64,000 nt of DNA from Fodinibius roseus (lineage in GTDB: Bacteria; Bacteroidota; Rhodothermia; Balneolales; Balneolaceae): the NCBI RefSeq assembly GCF_900129315.1, contig NZ_FQUS01000016.1, positions 1-64,000 on the forward strand, written 5' to 3'. Under the pieces are notes generated by a model, which did not search any database, had not been told where the DNA came from, and was given only the letters and a program-made list of their open reading frames with translations. The position numbers and the translations under genes were made by a program. Shown one piece after another: positions 18,120 to 25,908 of the stretch (within the stretch, counting starts at the first letter, position 1; the number at the start of each line of letters is the position of its first letter).

Positions 18120-19919
18120 TTACCATCCGGGATTTTGCACCAGATTACTGTTAATATTTACTTCATCCTGCGGGATGGGATATAAATAATGCCTCATTTC
18201 AAATACCCGTTCTTCAAACACTATTTTATTGTAAAATTCAGACTCCGGTGTAGCAAAAATATCCATGGAATACATGGGGCCTCCGAATTCTTCTTCGGCT
18301 GTTTTCCAGCGGCGGGCATCAAAATAGCGCTTATCTTCGAACGCTAATTCAACCTGTCGCTCGTGATGAATAGCTTCCCGCATTTCTTCTTGTGAGGATG
18401 GTGCTTCCAACTCATCAGAGCCATACTCAGGAATACCCGCCCGGTTGCGAATACGATTCAGAAATTCCAGGATATCAGGATTCCCGGGATCGTACTCATT
18501 GAGTGCTTCCGCATAACTGAGATAGATCTCGGCCAAGCGCATCATCACAATCGTTTGCGGTTCACTACTATATCCTCCCGTACTGGCATGTTTCCGAACA
18601 ATATAACCCGTTGGAGTATAATCGTTCCCGCCAATCTGCTGACCGGAATTCCCCTCGAACCATGTTTCCGTGATTATAGGTTCCGGGTCGGTATTCAGCC
18701 AGAGGCTGTTGTTATAGGTAATACCGACATAGAAACGGGGTTCACGATTGACCCATTGATTAAAGGTCCTTCGCTCCTCGGTATCATACGGAGCCTGGAA
18801 TTGAGAAAAACCCGTTTCCTGGTAACCCGACTGGGGATCATCAATCGGGCGGCCGTTTTCCATGAAGTAAGCGTCAACGATCGATTGGGTAGCCCCCAAC
18901 CCTCCGGCTCCTCTGTTATTACCATCTTCACCGGAATGATAGGGATATCTGGCATACTGGTCGACAGTCGCACCGGGACGGGCCATAATAATTTCCCTGT
19001 TCCATTCATCCAGCACTACATCCCGAGTAGATAAGTATGGAGAAAATTCGCCATCGGGGCCATTTTTCCTGTACAATGAGAACGTGCCGGGCACATACGC
19101 ATCGATAAACTCTTTGGCTGCATCGGCCGCGCGCTTCCACTTGCTTTCATTGTATTGCTGGCTGACCAGTTGCGTGCCATCGGGGTTGATTAAATCGGCA
19201 TAATCCGTATTGCCGTTAAAGAGCGGACTTGCCGCGATCAGCAGCAAATCCACTTTTACTCCCTGCAGATAGGGCTTGGTCATTCGGCCATGATAAGCAT
19301 TCGTCGGAGGCGTTGCGGGCAGATTTGCCGCCGCAGAATCCAGCTGGTTGACCACAAAATTCACGCCCTGATCAAACGGCGTTCGAGCTTTTTGCACTTG
19401 CTCCAGACTGGCATCAGGCGGGAGCGTTTTATTGCCTAAAGTCACCACCGGTCCGAATATACGCATCAGGTTGTAATAAAACACAGCACGCAGGGCCCGT
19501 GCTTCTGCCTTATATCGTTCTATACGACTGGGAGCGCACTCCTGACACTGGTCCACATTGTCCATAAAGTAGGTGGCAGCCCGAATGCCCTGGTAATAAT
19601 TGGACCAAACGTCATTTACATGGCCGGTCGTAGCATCCCAGGCCCCAAGATTTACGGAATTTTGATAATAATACGCCCATACAAATTCTGCCTCGTCGGA
19701 CGCCCCGGTCCAGGGACCATTATTGCCGCCTGTCCACCGCTGGTTTTCACTGGGCAATCTTGAGTAAACATTCGCCAGAAAATCCAATACCCGGTTCTCG
19801 CTTGTAAACGTCTCATCCAGGGTTAAGCGATCATCAGGCACCTGATCCAGGTAATCAGAACAGGATACACAAAACAACACAACCACTAAAAATATGCCAA
19901 TTCGTTTAAATCTATTCAT
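18120..19919 (-). CDS. susD: RagB/SusD family outer-membrane nutrient-binding lipoprotein (mannan locus)
   Basis: The 599-residue SusD-like surface lipoprotein has lipobox CVSC (Cys20). It shows the N-terminal helical repeats (YYQGIRAATYFMDNVDQ, YKAEARALRAVFYYNLMRIF) and the C-terminal RagB/SusD domain (MMRLAEIYLSYAEALNEYDP, HHERQVELAFEDKRYFDARR). The family tail IPQDEVNINSNLVQNPGW is present. It starts 20 bp downstream of its SusC partner. The F5/8 lipoprotein and two GH76 genes directly downstream suggest the captured ligand is an alpha-mannan or manno-oligosaccharide. The gap between this gene and the F5/8 gene (154 bp) has a GC-rich inverted-repeat region near 18018-18050 but no clear terminator. 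Confidence 0.95.
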   Translation of the reverse strand: MNRFKRIGIFLVVVLFCVSCSDYLDQVPDDRLTLDETFTSENRVLDFLANVYSRLPSENQRWTGGNNGPWTGASDEAEFVWAYYYQNSVNLGAWDATTGHVNDVWSNYYQGIRAATYFMDNVDQCQECAPSRIERYKAEARALRAVFYYNLMRIFGPVVTLGNKTLPPDASLEQVQKARTPFDQGVNFVVNQLDSAAANLPATPPTNAYHGRMTKPYLQGVKVDLLLIAASPLFNGNTDYADLINPDGTQLVSQQYNESKWKRAADAAKEFIDAYVPGTFSLYRKNGPDGEFSPYLSTRDVVLDEWNREIIMARPGATVDQYARYPYHSGEDGNNRGAGGLGATQSIVDAYFMENGRPIDDPQSGYQETGFSQFQAPYDTEERRTFNQWVNREPRFYVGITYNNSLWLNTDPEPIITETWFEGNSGQQIGGNDYTPTGYIVRKHASTGGYSSEPQTIVMMRLAEIYLSYAEALNEYDPGNPDILEFLNRIRNRAGIPEYGSDELEAPSSQEEMREAIHHERQVELAFEDKRYFDARRWKTAEEEFGGPMYSMDIFATPESEFYNKIVFEERVFEMRHYLYPIPQDEVNINSNLVQNPGW

Positions 19920-19939
19920 AACAGTGTTCGTCTAATTTT

Positions 19940-22900
19940 TTAAAATTGTATATCGAGTCCGATAGCGTAAACCCGCGTGTTGGGATATGAAGTACCATTG
20001 GAAGTGTTCAGCTCGGGATCCCACAGATCAAAATCGCTGAGCAGAAGCAGGTTCCGCCCCCTAAAGTAGATACGGGCCGTATTGATGGTGGTATTGCCGG
20101 TAATGGACAATGGCAGTGTATAACCCACTTCCATCTCTTTCATGCGTACGAAATCCAGGCTGCGCGTCCAGTAAGAACTATTCTTGAAGTTATTCGTATT
20201 TTCAGCATCTCCATACGCCAGTCGCGGGTAAAACGCATCAGGGTCGGGGTTTTCCTCGGTCCACCGGTCGGTGGCAATCGCGTAGAGATTACCGCGTCCG
20301 CCTCCCCCCGAGAACGGCAGAATGCTGGAAGCATCGGGAAACCCTATCTGGTCTTCTGCTCCAAATTGCCCCTGGAAGAAGGCCTGCATATCAAAAGCCT
20401 TATACCCCAGTTCAATGCCCGCTCCGAGTGTAAGGTAGGGCACGTCACCGCGACCAATTTTTTTCTGATCAAAAGCATTGATAACCCCGTCATCATTGAG
20501 ATCTTTATATTTGATATCTCCTGGCAGTACGGTGCCAAATTGCTGAGCATGATTATCAATCTCTTCCTGGCTTTCAAAGAGTCCAGCAGCTTCATACCCA
20601 TAAATCGCAAGAATGTTATCGCCCCTGCGATCCATCCAGGGATAAGGCTGTGGCGGCTGATCGTTTTCAATGATCTCGTCTCTGTTATAGGTGAATTGAC
20701 CTTGCAGGCCTAAGCTAAAGTCCTTGCCCAATCTGCCATTAAACTGGATTTGCCCATCAACGCCTCTGTTTTCAACAACTCCCACATTACCAACAGGATC
20801 ACTGACCAGTCCAATAAAATTCGGTATCGAAGCCCGGTTCAGAAAAATTCCATCCCGCCGCTCCTTAAAGAAATCAACGGTAAGCGAAAGCTGGTCGTCC
20901 AGCGTCCGCAATTCAATACCGAGGTCCTGCTTGCGCGATTCAGCCCACTGCACATTCACGCCATAATCCGAAATATTAAGCCCATCGCGACCAGCTTGGT
21001 TGTTTAACCCATAGGTATATCCATTTGCGCCGGTAACAAACGTAAGGTAGGCAAACCGGCGGCCGCCTGCATCCCCACTGGCGCCAACATATCCATCGGA
21101 GTACCGCACCTTCAGAAAATCGATGGCGCCGCTCAAAGGTTCAAAAAACTTTTCATTGGAAATCACCCAGCCGACTCCCGCCGAGGGGAAAAAGCCAAAC
21201 TGGTTTTCCGGGGCAAAATTCTCTGATCCGCTGTATCCGAAGTTGGCTTCAAAGAAATAGCGGTCATCATACGAATACGTTCCGCGCAATGCTACCGACT
21301 GCTCGCGATGCGGAATCGATTCGGTAAAATTACCGGCAAACGCTCCCTGCTCATCGGACTGGCTGTATACAAATAATCCCGAAACCTGGTGCCTTGCCCC
21401 AAAATCATTGCTGTAGCGCAATGAAGATTCCAGATAGTATTCACGATTTCCTTCATTTTCGGGATCGTACCCCAGCGAATTATCCCCTTCGTATGTAAGA
21501 TTATAATAGTAGCTCCCGTCTACATCATAGGGATCGCTGGGGTCGATATAGTAGGTATCGGGACGTTTACTTCTGTTAATCGTATTCTCACTATAGGTGT
21601 CAAAGCCAAATAACCCTTTAAATGACAGTCCCTCCACGAGCATATCCAGCTCCTGGGTGAGTTCCAGGGTAGAAAACAACTGGCTGTTAAACTGATCCGA
21701 GTACCCCCGTCCGGTAGCCTCCACATACGGGTTCCGTTCCCCGCCATTGGGATTTCGGCCCGGAGTCAGTCCCCCGGGATAGATGACGGGATAGGCTACC
21801 GGCGAGGCGTCCATTGCCTGAAAAAATATTCCTCCTACGCCTACCGCCGGATACTGCCTGTCCTCCAAATATCCCCCTACCCCCAGTTTAGCTTCGGTCG
21901 TTGGGGTAACATCCAGCGTTACATTCGACTGAAGATTGTATCTGCTATAATCGGAATTGGTGCTGTAGTCGGTTGTATCGTTATTTACAAGTAATCCTTT
22001 CTCATTATAGTAGCTCAGTGACACAAAATACCGTGTATTCTCCGCTCCTCCGTTAACCTGGGCATTAAATTGCCGGTTTTGACCAAAGTCATTAAATATC
22101 TGATCTATCCAGTCCACATCGGGGTAAATCAATGGGTTTGTGCCATTCTCCGTCATTTGCATCTCTTCCTCGGTATATAACGCAGGCTGCCCCCGGGTCG
22201 TCCGGGCTTCATTGGCCAGCCTCATGTAAGTGGGACCGTCAGCCATTTCCGGGACTTGAGTCAGCTCTGTTATTCCCTGAAAGAAATCCACATTAATAGT
22301 CGGTTCTCCTTTCTGTCCTTCTTTTGTTTCAATAATGATAACCCCGTTTGCCCCTCTGGTCCCATACACGGCGGTAGCAGAAGCATCTTTCAACACCGTT
22401 AAGCTTTCAATATCATCCGGATTTAGACTGTTCATGGGACGTTCAATACCATCCACCAGGATAAGCGGGCTGCTATCTCCATATGTGGAAATCCCCCGTA
22501 TCCATATATCGGAAGCATCTGCCCCCGGCAGCCCTGAACGCTGCACACCCACAACCCCGGAAAGACGGCCTGCCAATGAATTTGTTAAACTTCCCGAAGA
22601 TACTTTCAACTCTTCTGTATTTTCAATAAAAGATTGTGAGCCAATTAAACTGATTTCTCGCTGTTCACCGTATCCCACGACCACCAATTCATCTCCAGTA
22701 ACAGCCTCGGGCAATAAAGAAATTTCCAGATTAGTACGACCATCTACAGGCACTTCCCTTGTTTCATAACCGATAAAAGATACGACCAGCGTATCTGTGA
22801 GTGACGGTACATCAAGGCTGAACTCCCCTTCCGTATTGGTCGAAGCCCCTATATTAGTTCCTTTAACCAATATATTCACGCCCGGAAGCGTTTCACCGGT

Positions 22901-23356
22901 CTGCCCGTCCGTTACTTGACCCGTTATGGTTTCCTGTTGAGTAATTTTCTTTTTCAATTGTTCTTTTTGATAGACTACAAAACTGTCTTCCGTTAGCTTC
23001 CGGTAGGTCAAACCCAAAGGCTCGAGAATAAGATTGAGATGGATCTCTACCTGTATATTAGGGAGCTCCTGGGTGATCTTGTTTGCAAATTTATCCTCAA
23101 TATCCCGGCTTTTGTAAAAGATATTTACATCATAAGTCTCTTCAAGCTGTCGGAGCGTTTGTTCCAGTGGTGTCTTTCGTTCAACAGCCTCCATCTGCTG
23201 CCGTTTCATGGTCAGTATCTCGTCTGTATCCTGGCCTAATGCTCCCAATGGCAACATCATCCCTACTAATACCAACATTAGCCCTATCTGTCTTGTCATG
23301 TTTCCCATTCTCTTATCGTTTAACTTTCTATTCATTGGTTGTTTGATTGTTATCAT
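19940..23356 (-). CDS. susC: SusC/RagA family TonB-linked outer-membrane protein with STN domain (mannan locus)
   Basis: The 1138-residue TonB-dependent transporter has a signal sequence (residues about 24-42, MLVLVGMMLPLGALG), an STN domain at about 58-132 (LRQLEETYDVNIFYKSRDIE), and a carboxypeptidase-regulatory-like domain at about 143-220. The plug follows from VVVGYGEQREISL, with IWIRGISTYGDSSPLILVDG, then a beta-barrel ending RVYAIGLDIQF. The ATG at 23356 immediately follows the FecR stop codon (TAAATG), so translation is likely coupled to FecR. A later in-frame ATG at 23335 (MNRKLNDKR) is an alternative start. The STN domain again implies signalling to the FecR/sigma pair upstream. It forms the import channel with the SusD at 18120-19919. 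Confidence 0.95.
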   Translation of the reverse strand: MITIKQPMNRKLNDKRMGNMTRQIGLMLVLVGMMLPLGALGQDTDEILTMKRQQMEAVERKTPLEQTLRQLEETYDVNIFYKSRDIEDKFANKITQELPNIQVEIHLNLILEPLGLTYRKLTEDSFVVYQKEQLKKKITQQETITGQVTDGQTGETLPGVNILVKGTNIGASTNTEGEFSLDVPSLTDTLVVSFIGYETREVPVDGRTNLEISLLPEAVTGDELVVVGYGEQREISLIGSQSFIENTEELKVSSGSLTNSLAGRLSGVVGVQRSGLPGADASDIWIRGISTYGDSSPLILVDGIERPMNSLNPDDIESLTVLKDASATAVYGTRGANGVIIIETKEGQKGEPTINVDFFQGITELTQVPEMADGPTYMRLANEARTTRGQPALYTEEEMQMTENGTNPLIYPDVDWIDQIFNDFGQNRQFNAQVNGGAENTRYFVSLSYYNEKGLLVNNDTTDYSTNSDYSRYNLQSNVTLDVTPTTEAKLGVGGYLEDRQYPAVGVGGIFFQAMDASPVAYPVIYPGGLTPGRNPNGGERNPYVEATGRGYSDQFNSQLFSTLELTQELDMLVEGLSFKGLFGFDTYSENTINRSKRPDTYYIDPSDPYDVDGSYYYNLTYEGDNSLGYDPENEGNREYYLESSLRYSNDFGARHQVSGLFVYSQSDEQGAFAGNFTESIPHREQSVALRGTYSYDDRYFFEANFGYSGSENFAPENQFGFFPSAGVGWVISNEKFFEPLSGAIDFLKVRYSDGYVGASGDAGGRRFAYLTFVTGANGYTYGLNNQAGRDGLNISDYGVNVQWAESRKQDLGIELRTLDDQLSLTVDFFKERRDGIFLNRASIPNFIGLVSDPVGNVGVVENRGVDGQIQFNGRLGKDFSLGLQGQFTYNRDEIIENDQPPQPYPWMDRRGDNILAIYGYEAAGLFESQEEIDNHAQQFGTVLPGDIKYKDLNDDGVINAFDQKKIGRGDVPYLTLGAGIELGYKAFDMQAFFQGQFGAEDQIGFPDASSILPFSGGGGRGNLYAIATDRWTEENPDPDAFYPRLAYGDAENTNNFKNSSYWTRSLDFVRMKEMEVGYTLPLSITGNTTINTARIYFRGRNLLLLSDFDLWDPELNTSNGTSYPNTRVYAIGLDIQF

Positions 23357-24418
23357 TTAGCCTCCGAATGTGATCGTATCTTCATCATACGCTATTGGAA
23401 TGTCGAGGAGAGTTCTGAGTCCCTCTAAAAGCACCGCAAAATTCTTGTTGGGCGCCGACCCTGAAAACCTCACTTTTTTCAGATTTTCGTTTTTGAACTC
23501 CACATTCACCCCATAGAGTTGTTTTATCCGTCCTGCAATTTGAATGAGGGGCGTGTTCCTAAACTTCAGCTCAAATCCGGTCCACGAGGTATATAATTCC
23601 GTATCGACTTTTTCGACCTCAAGACCCAGATTTTCGGGCTGCAGGCGGACCAGCTCGTTTGGGCTCATTGTATAGGCCTGATCGGAACCCTCTGAAGTCT
23701 CACCTGCTTCCACCCGCACTTTACCCTCTTCCAGCACGATCTCCGTATCTTGAGAATAGGTATTCACGTTGAACTTGGTACCCAGTACGGCTATTCTTCC
23801 CTCCGGCGTCTTCACGGAAAAGGTGCGTTGCCGGTCGCCTGACTTGCGATCTATGGAAAAGTAGGCTTCGCCCTCTAATTCCACTTCCATATCATCCCCG
23901 GGCCGGGCCGTAGTGGGATAGGTGAGCTGTGAATGAGCATTCAATGTAATTTCGGATCCGTCGGAGAAGGTGAGAATCCGGGTTTCTCCATAATCGGTTT
24001 GTACAGTCTCGAAGGTTGTAGCGACTTCCTCTTTTACCGGCTGCTGTTCGGGACCCCATCCTGCATATTCTATGACGGCAAGTACGGCCACCAGCAATAC
24101 AATAACGGCCGCGGCACGCATCCAATAGTTTTTGGGGCTTCTCTTCCCTGTTAGCGGTATCCTTTGCCTATACTTTTTTTCGGCATCAAGTGCCTCCTCT
24201 AACCTGCGGAGTTGGGCAGTAGTATCCGGTTGCTCTTCCTCAAACTGCAGGGACCGGTACAGTTCCCTGGCTTCCCTGAGAAGTTGGATATTGGCCGGGT
24301 CCTCTTCCAGCCAGCGATCCCATTTCTGCTGTTCCAGCGGTGTGGCTTCGTCATTAATCCATCGTAGAAATGAATCATCGGTTAATAACTGCGTAATCTG
24401 ATCGTTCTGCTTAGACAC
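23357..24418 (-). CDS. FecR-family anti-sigma factor, GTG start
   Basis: A 353-residue FecR-like regulator: a cytoplasmic N-terminus (FLRWINDEATPLEQQKWDRW), one membrane helix at about 99-118 (AAAVIVLLVAVLAVIEYAG), a periplasmic FecR domain (FSDGSEITLNAHSQLTYPTT, GEAYFSIDRKSGD, VLGTKFNVNTYS), and a DUF4974 C-terminus (LIQIAGRIKQLYGVNVEF). The start codon is GTG at 24418, and the stop directly abuts the SusC ATG. It should hold the sigma factor encoded at 24908-25507 and receive the substrate signal from the STN domain of the SusC encoded next. Unusually, a hairpin-bounded repeat of about 340 bp separates this gene from its sigma partner. Confidence 0.94.
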   Translation of the reverse strand: MSKQNDQITQLLTDDSFLRWINDEATPLEQQKWDRWLEEDPANIQLLREARELYRSLQFEEEQPDTTAQLRRLEEALDAEKKYRQRIPLTGKRSPKNYWMRAAAVIVLLVAVLAVIEYAGWGPEQQPVKEEVATTFETVQTDYGETRILTFSDGSEITLNAHSQLTYPTTARPGDDMEVELEGEAYFSIDRKSGDRQRTFSVKTPEGRIAVLGTKFNVNTYSQDTEIVLEEGKVRVEAGETSEGSDQAYTMSPNELVRLQPENLGLEVEKVDTELYTSWTGFELKFRNTPLIQIAGRIKQLYGVNVEFKNENLKKVRFSGSAPNKNFAVLLEGLRTLLDIPIAYDEDTITFGG

Positions 24419-24560
24419 TATGCAATAACTCGGGTTAAAAATCTATACCAAATAAATAGAATCGACCTCATGAGAAACAGGCAATTCCTCTTTGGTACTT
24501 TGTCTTCGTTGGGTAAGAGAGAGTCAGAAATGATCTGTAATGAATTTTTTTGAAGTGCTT

Positions 24561-24899
24561 GTTCCATTTTTTCTTTCATGAAAAAACGGAACCAAAAAAA
24601 TGACCGGCTAAATACCTTATGTCGGCGTTCCTTGCGCCTAGTAAAGGCTCACATCCCAAAGACGGCCCTGAATTATTTTTTTAAACAATGTACCCATTAC
24701 TGAAGGAAGAAAACCGGCCTTGAAAAGTCAGCGTCCGGGGTGGCGGTAGCAAGGCGGAGGATTTAGAAAAATATTTCTCTGAACCCGGCCCCGTCGGGTG
24801 AGTTTATATTTTTCTCCGGAGCCGACGCGACCGCCAGACGCTGAGTTTTCTCAGCCGGTGAGTTTTTTTGGGTACTTTTTTGCTCATTCAAAAAAGTGC
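24561..24899 (-). repeat. Hairpin-bounded structured repeat, copy 1
   Basis: A 339 bp non-coding element bounded by a left hairpin (GTTCCATTTTTTC at 24561-24573 with GAAAAAACGGAAC at 24580-24592) and a right hairpin (GTACTTTTTTG at 24872-24882 with CAAAAAAGTGC at 24889-24899). Inside, GAAAAGTCAGCGTC (24722-24735) pairs with GACGCTGAGTTTTC (24837-24850) at 13 of 14 positions. Nested within is a second hairpin around the CCCG/CGGG arms near 24784-24798. Related copies lie at 30340, 34041, 42940 and 52011. The right end is 8 bp beyond the stop of the minus-strand sigma gene, so on that transcript the element would be in the 3' untranslated region, between the sigma and FecR genes. Confidence 0.75.
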
Positions 24900-24907
24900 A
24901 CGTCCAT

Positions 24908-25507
24908 TTACTCCTGGTAGGAAACGGACTCTATATGGGAACGCAGGCGCTCAAGTGCCTCATACAGCAAGTTTCGAACGCACTGGTAATTGATTTCCAT
25001 CACTTCTACCAGTTCCCTGTTGGTCAAGCCGTGATAATACTTTAGAAATACAGCTTCTTTTTGTCGGGGGGTGAGCGTCTCCAGTCCTTTCTCTAATTGC
25101 TCTCTTTTGTTTTGGGCAACTTCTTTTCGAATTAACAAATCCTCAACAGGAAAGGTTAACGCTTCCTCATTCTCTATATAATTTCGGTTCCGCTCAGCAC
25201 GCTTCCTGTTTCGCTTGAGTTCCTTCATAATCAACCGTCGCAGCGAGGACAACAGGTAGGCTTTGACCGATGAGGCCGGGGAAAGCCTGTTTCGACTCTT
25301 CCATATATTCAGAAACAGTTCCTGGATGGCTCCATCCACTATTTCTGTATTCGATACTATTTTAATCCCGTAATTGTACAGGTGCTTGTGGTGACACCGG
25401 AAGAGCTCGGATAATGCCTCCCGTTGCCCCCTCCTCAAGGCGGACCAAAGATTTTGATCCTTCTCATTACTATTTTTTCTTTGCTTAAATTGAGCTAATA
25501 ATAACAT
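24908..25507 (-). CDS. ECF RNA polymerase sigma-70 factor
   Basis: The 199-residue ECF sigma factor has region 2 at about 30-95 (EALSELFRCHHKHLYNYGIK, DGAIQELFLNIWKSRNRL) and region 4 at about 138-190 (LETLTPRQKEAVFLKYYHGL, helix-turn-helix NRELVEVMEINYQCVRNLLY). It heads the FecR-SusC-SusD-GH76 gene set and should activate it when FecR releases it. It differs from the sigma factor at 7036 in having no hydrophobic C-terminal tail. A basic patch (KELKRNRKRAERNRN) lies in the linker between regions 2 and 4. The start is the ATG at 25507. Confidence 0.95.
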   Translation of the reverse strand: MLLLAQFKQRKNSNEKDQNLWSALRRGQREALSELFRCHHKHLYNYGIKIVSNTEIVDGAIQELFLNIWKSRNRLSPASSVKAYLLSSLRRLIMKELKRNRKRAERNRNYIENEEALTFPVEDLLIRKEVAQNKREQLEKGLETLTPRQKEAVFLKYYHGLTNRELVEVMEINYQCVRNLLYEALERLRSHIESVSYQE

Positions 25508-25908
25508 TCAATATCAATAGATGTATCTATTCTCCATATCCCGTCAGAAGTCCCTTTAGCATTTGAGCGCTTCTAAATTTACTTTTTTTTACTAATAAAT
25601 CAATTAATTTTATTTTTTTTACCAAAAAGTTATCAAATAAATTGAAGTGATGGGGTCAGGGGGAGCTAAAGTATCTTATATACAGGCCGGAAGTATCGCT
25701 ATCTTTTTCTCAAAATCGTGCTCATATACTTGACAACCGGCAAAGAGATTTTTCTGATTATAATACCTTTGAAAAACCGAGAGTTTTGGACAATATCAAA
25801 GCCTGAGCGAATTCAAAATCGCAGCATATAAAACATATGTAAGGATTTTAAGTATGTAAAAATGCAGATATTGGCCAAAAGAACGGTTTTGCAAAAGCCC
25901 CCTTTCAT
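25508..25908. other. AT-rich intergenic region ahead of the mannan sigma gene
   Basis: This 401 bp gap lies between the FAD oxidoreductase stop and the sigma start, both on the minus strand. From 25570 to 25640 it is strongly AT-rich with T runs and is the likely promoter region for the sigma gene. From 25765 to 25900 it is a MITE-like repeat, listed separately. I see no open reading frame with coding character and no recognisable RNA. Confidence 0.45.
25765..25900 (+). repeat. MITE-like repeat, copy 2
   Basis: The left end reads ACCTTTGAAAAACCGAGAG. The right end on the opposite strand reads GGGCTTTTGCAAAACCG. The ends share CTTTNNNAAAACCG-type inverted repeats. The internal palindrome CATATAAAACATATG is followed by TAAGGATTTTAAGTATG, which aligns with the TGAGGNTNTTGAAT stretch of the other copies. 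The right end is about 8 bp from the stop of the FAD oxidoreductase gene. Confidence 0.65.
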
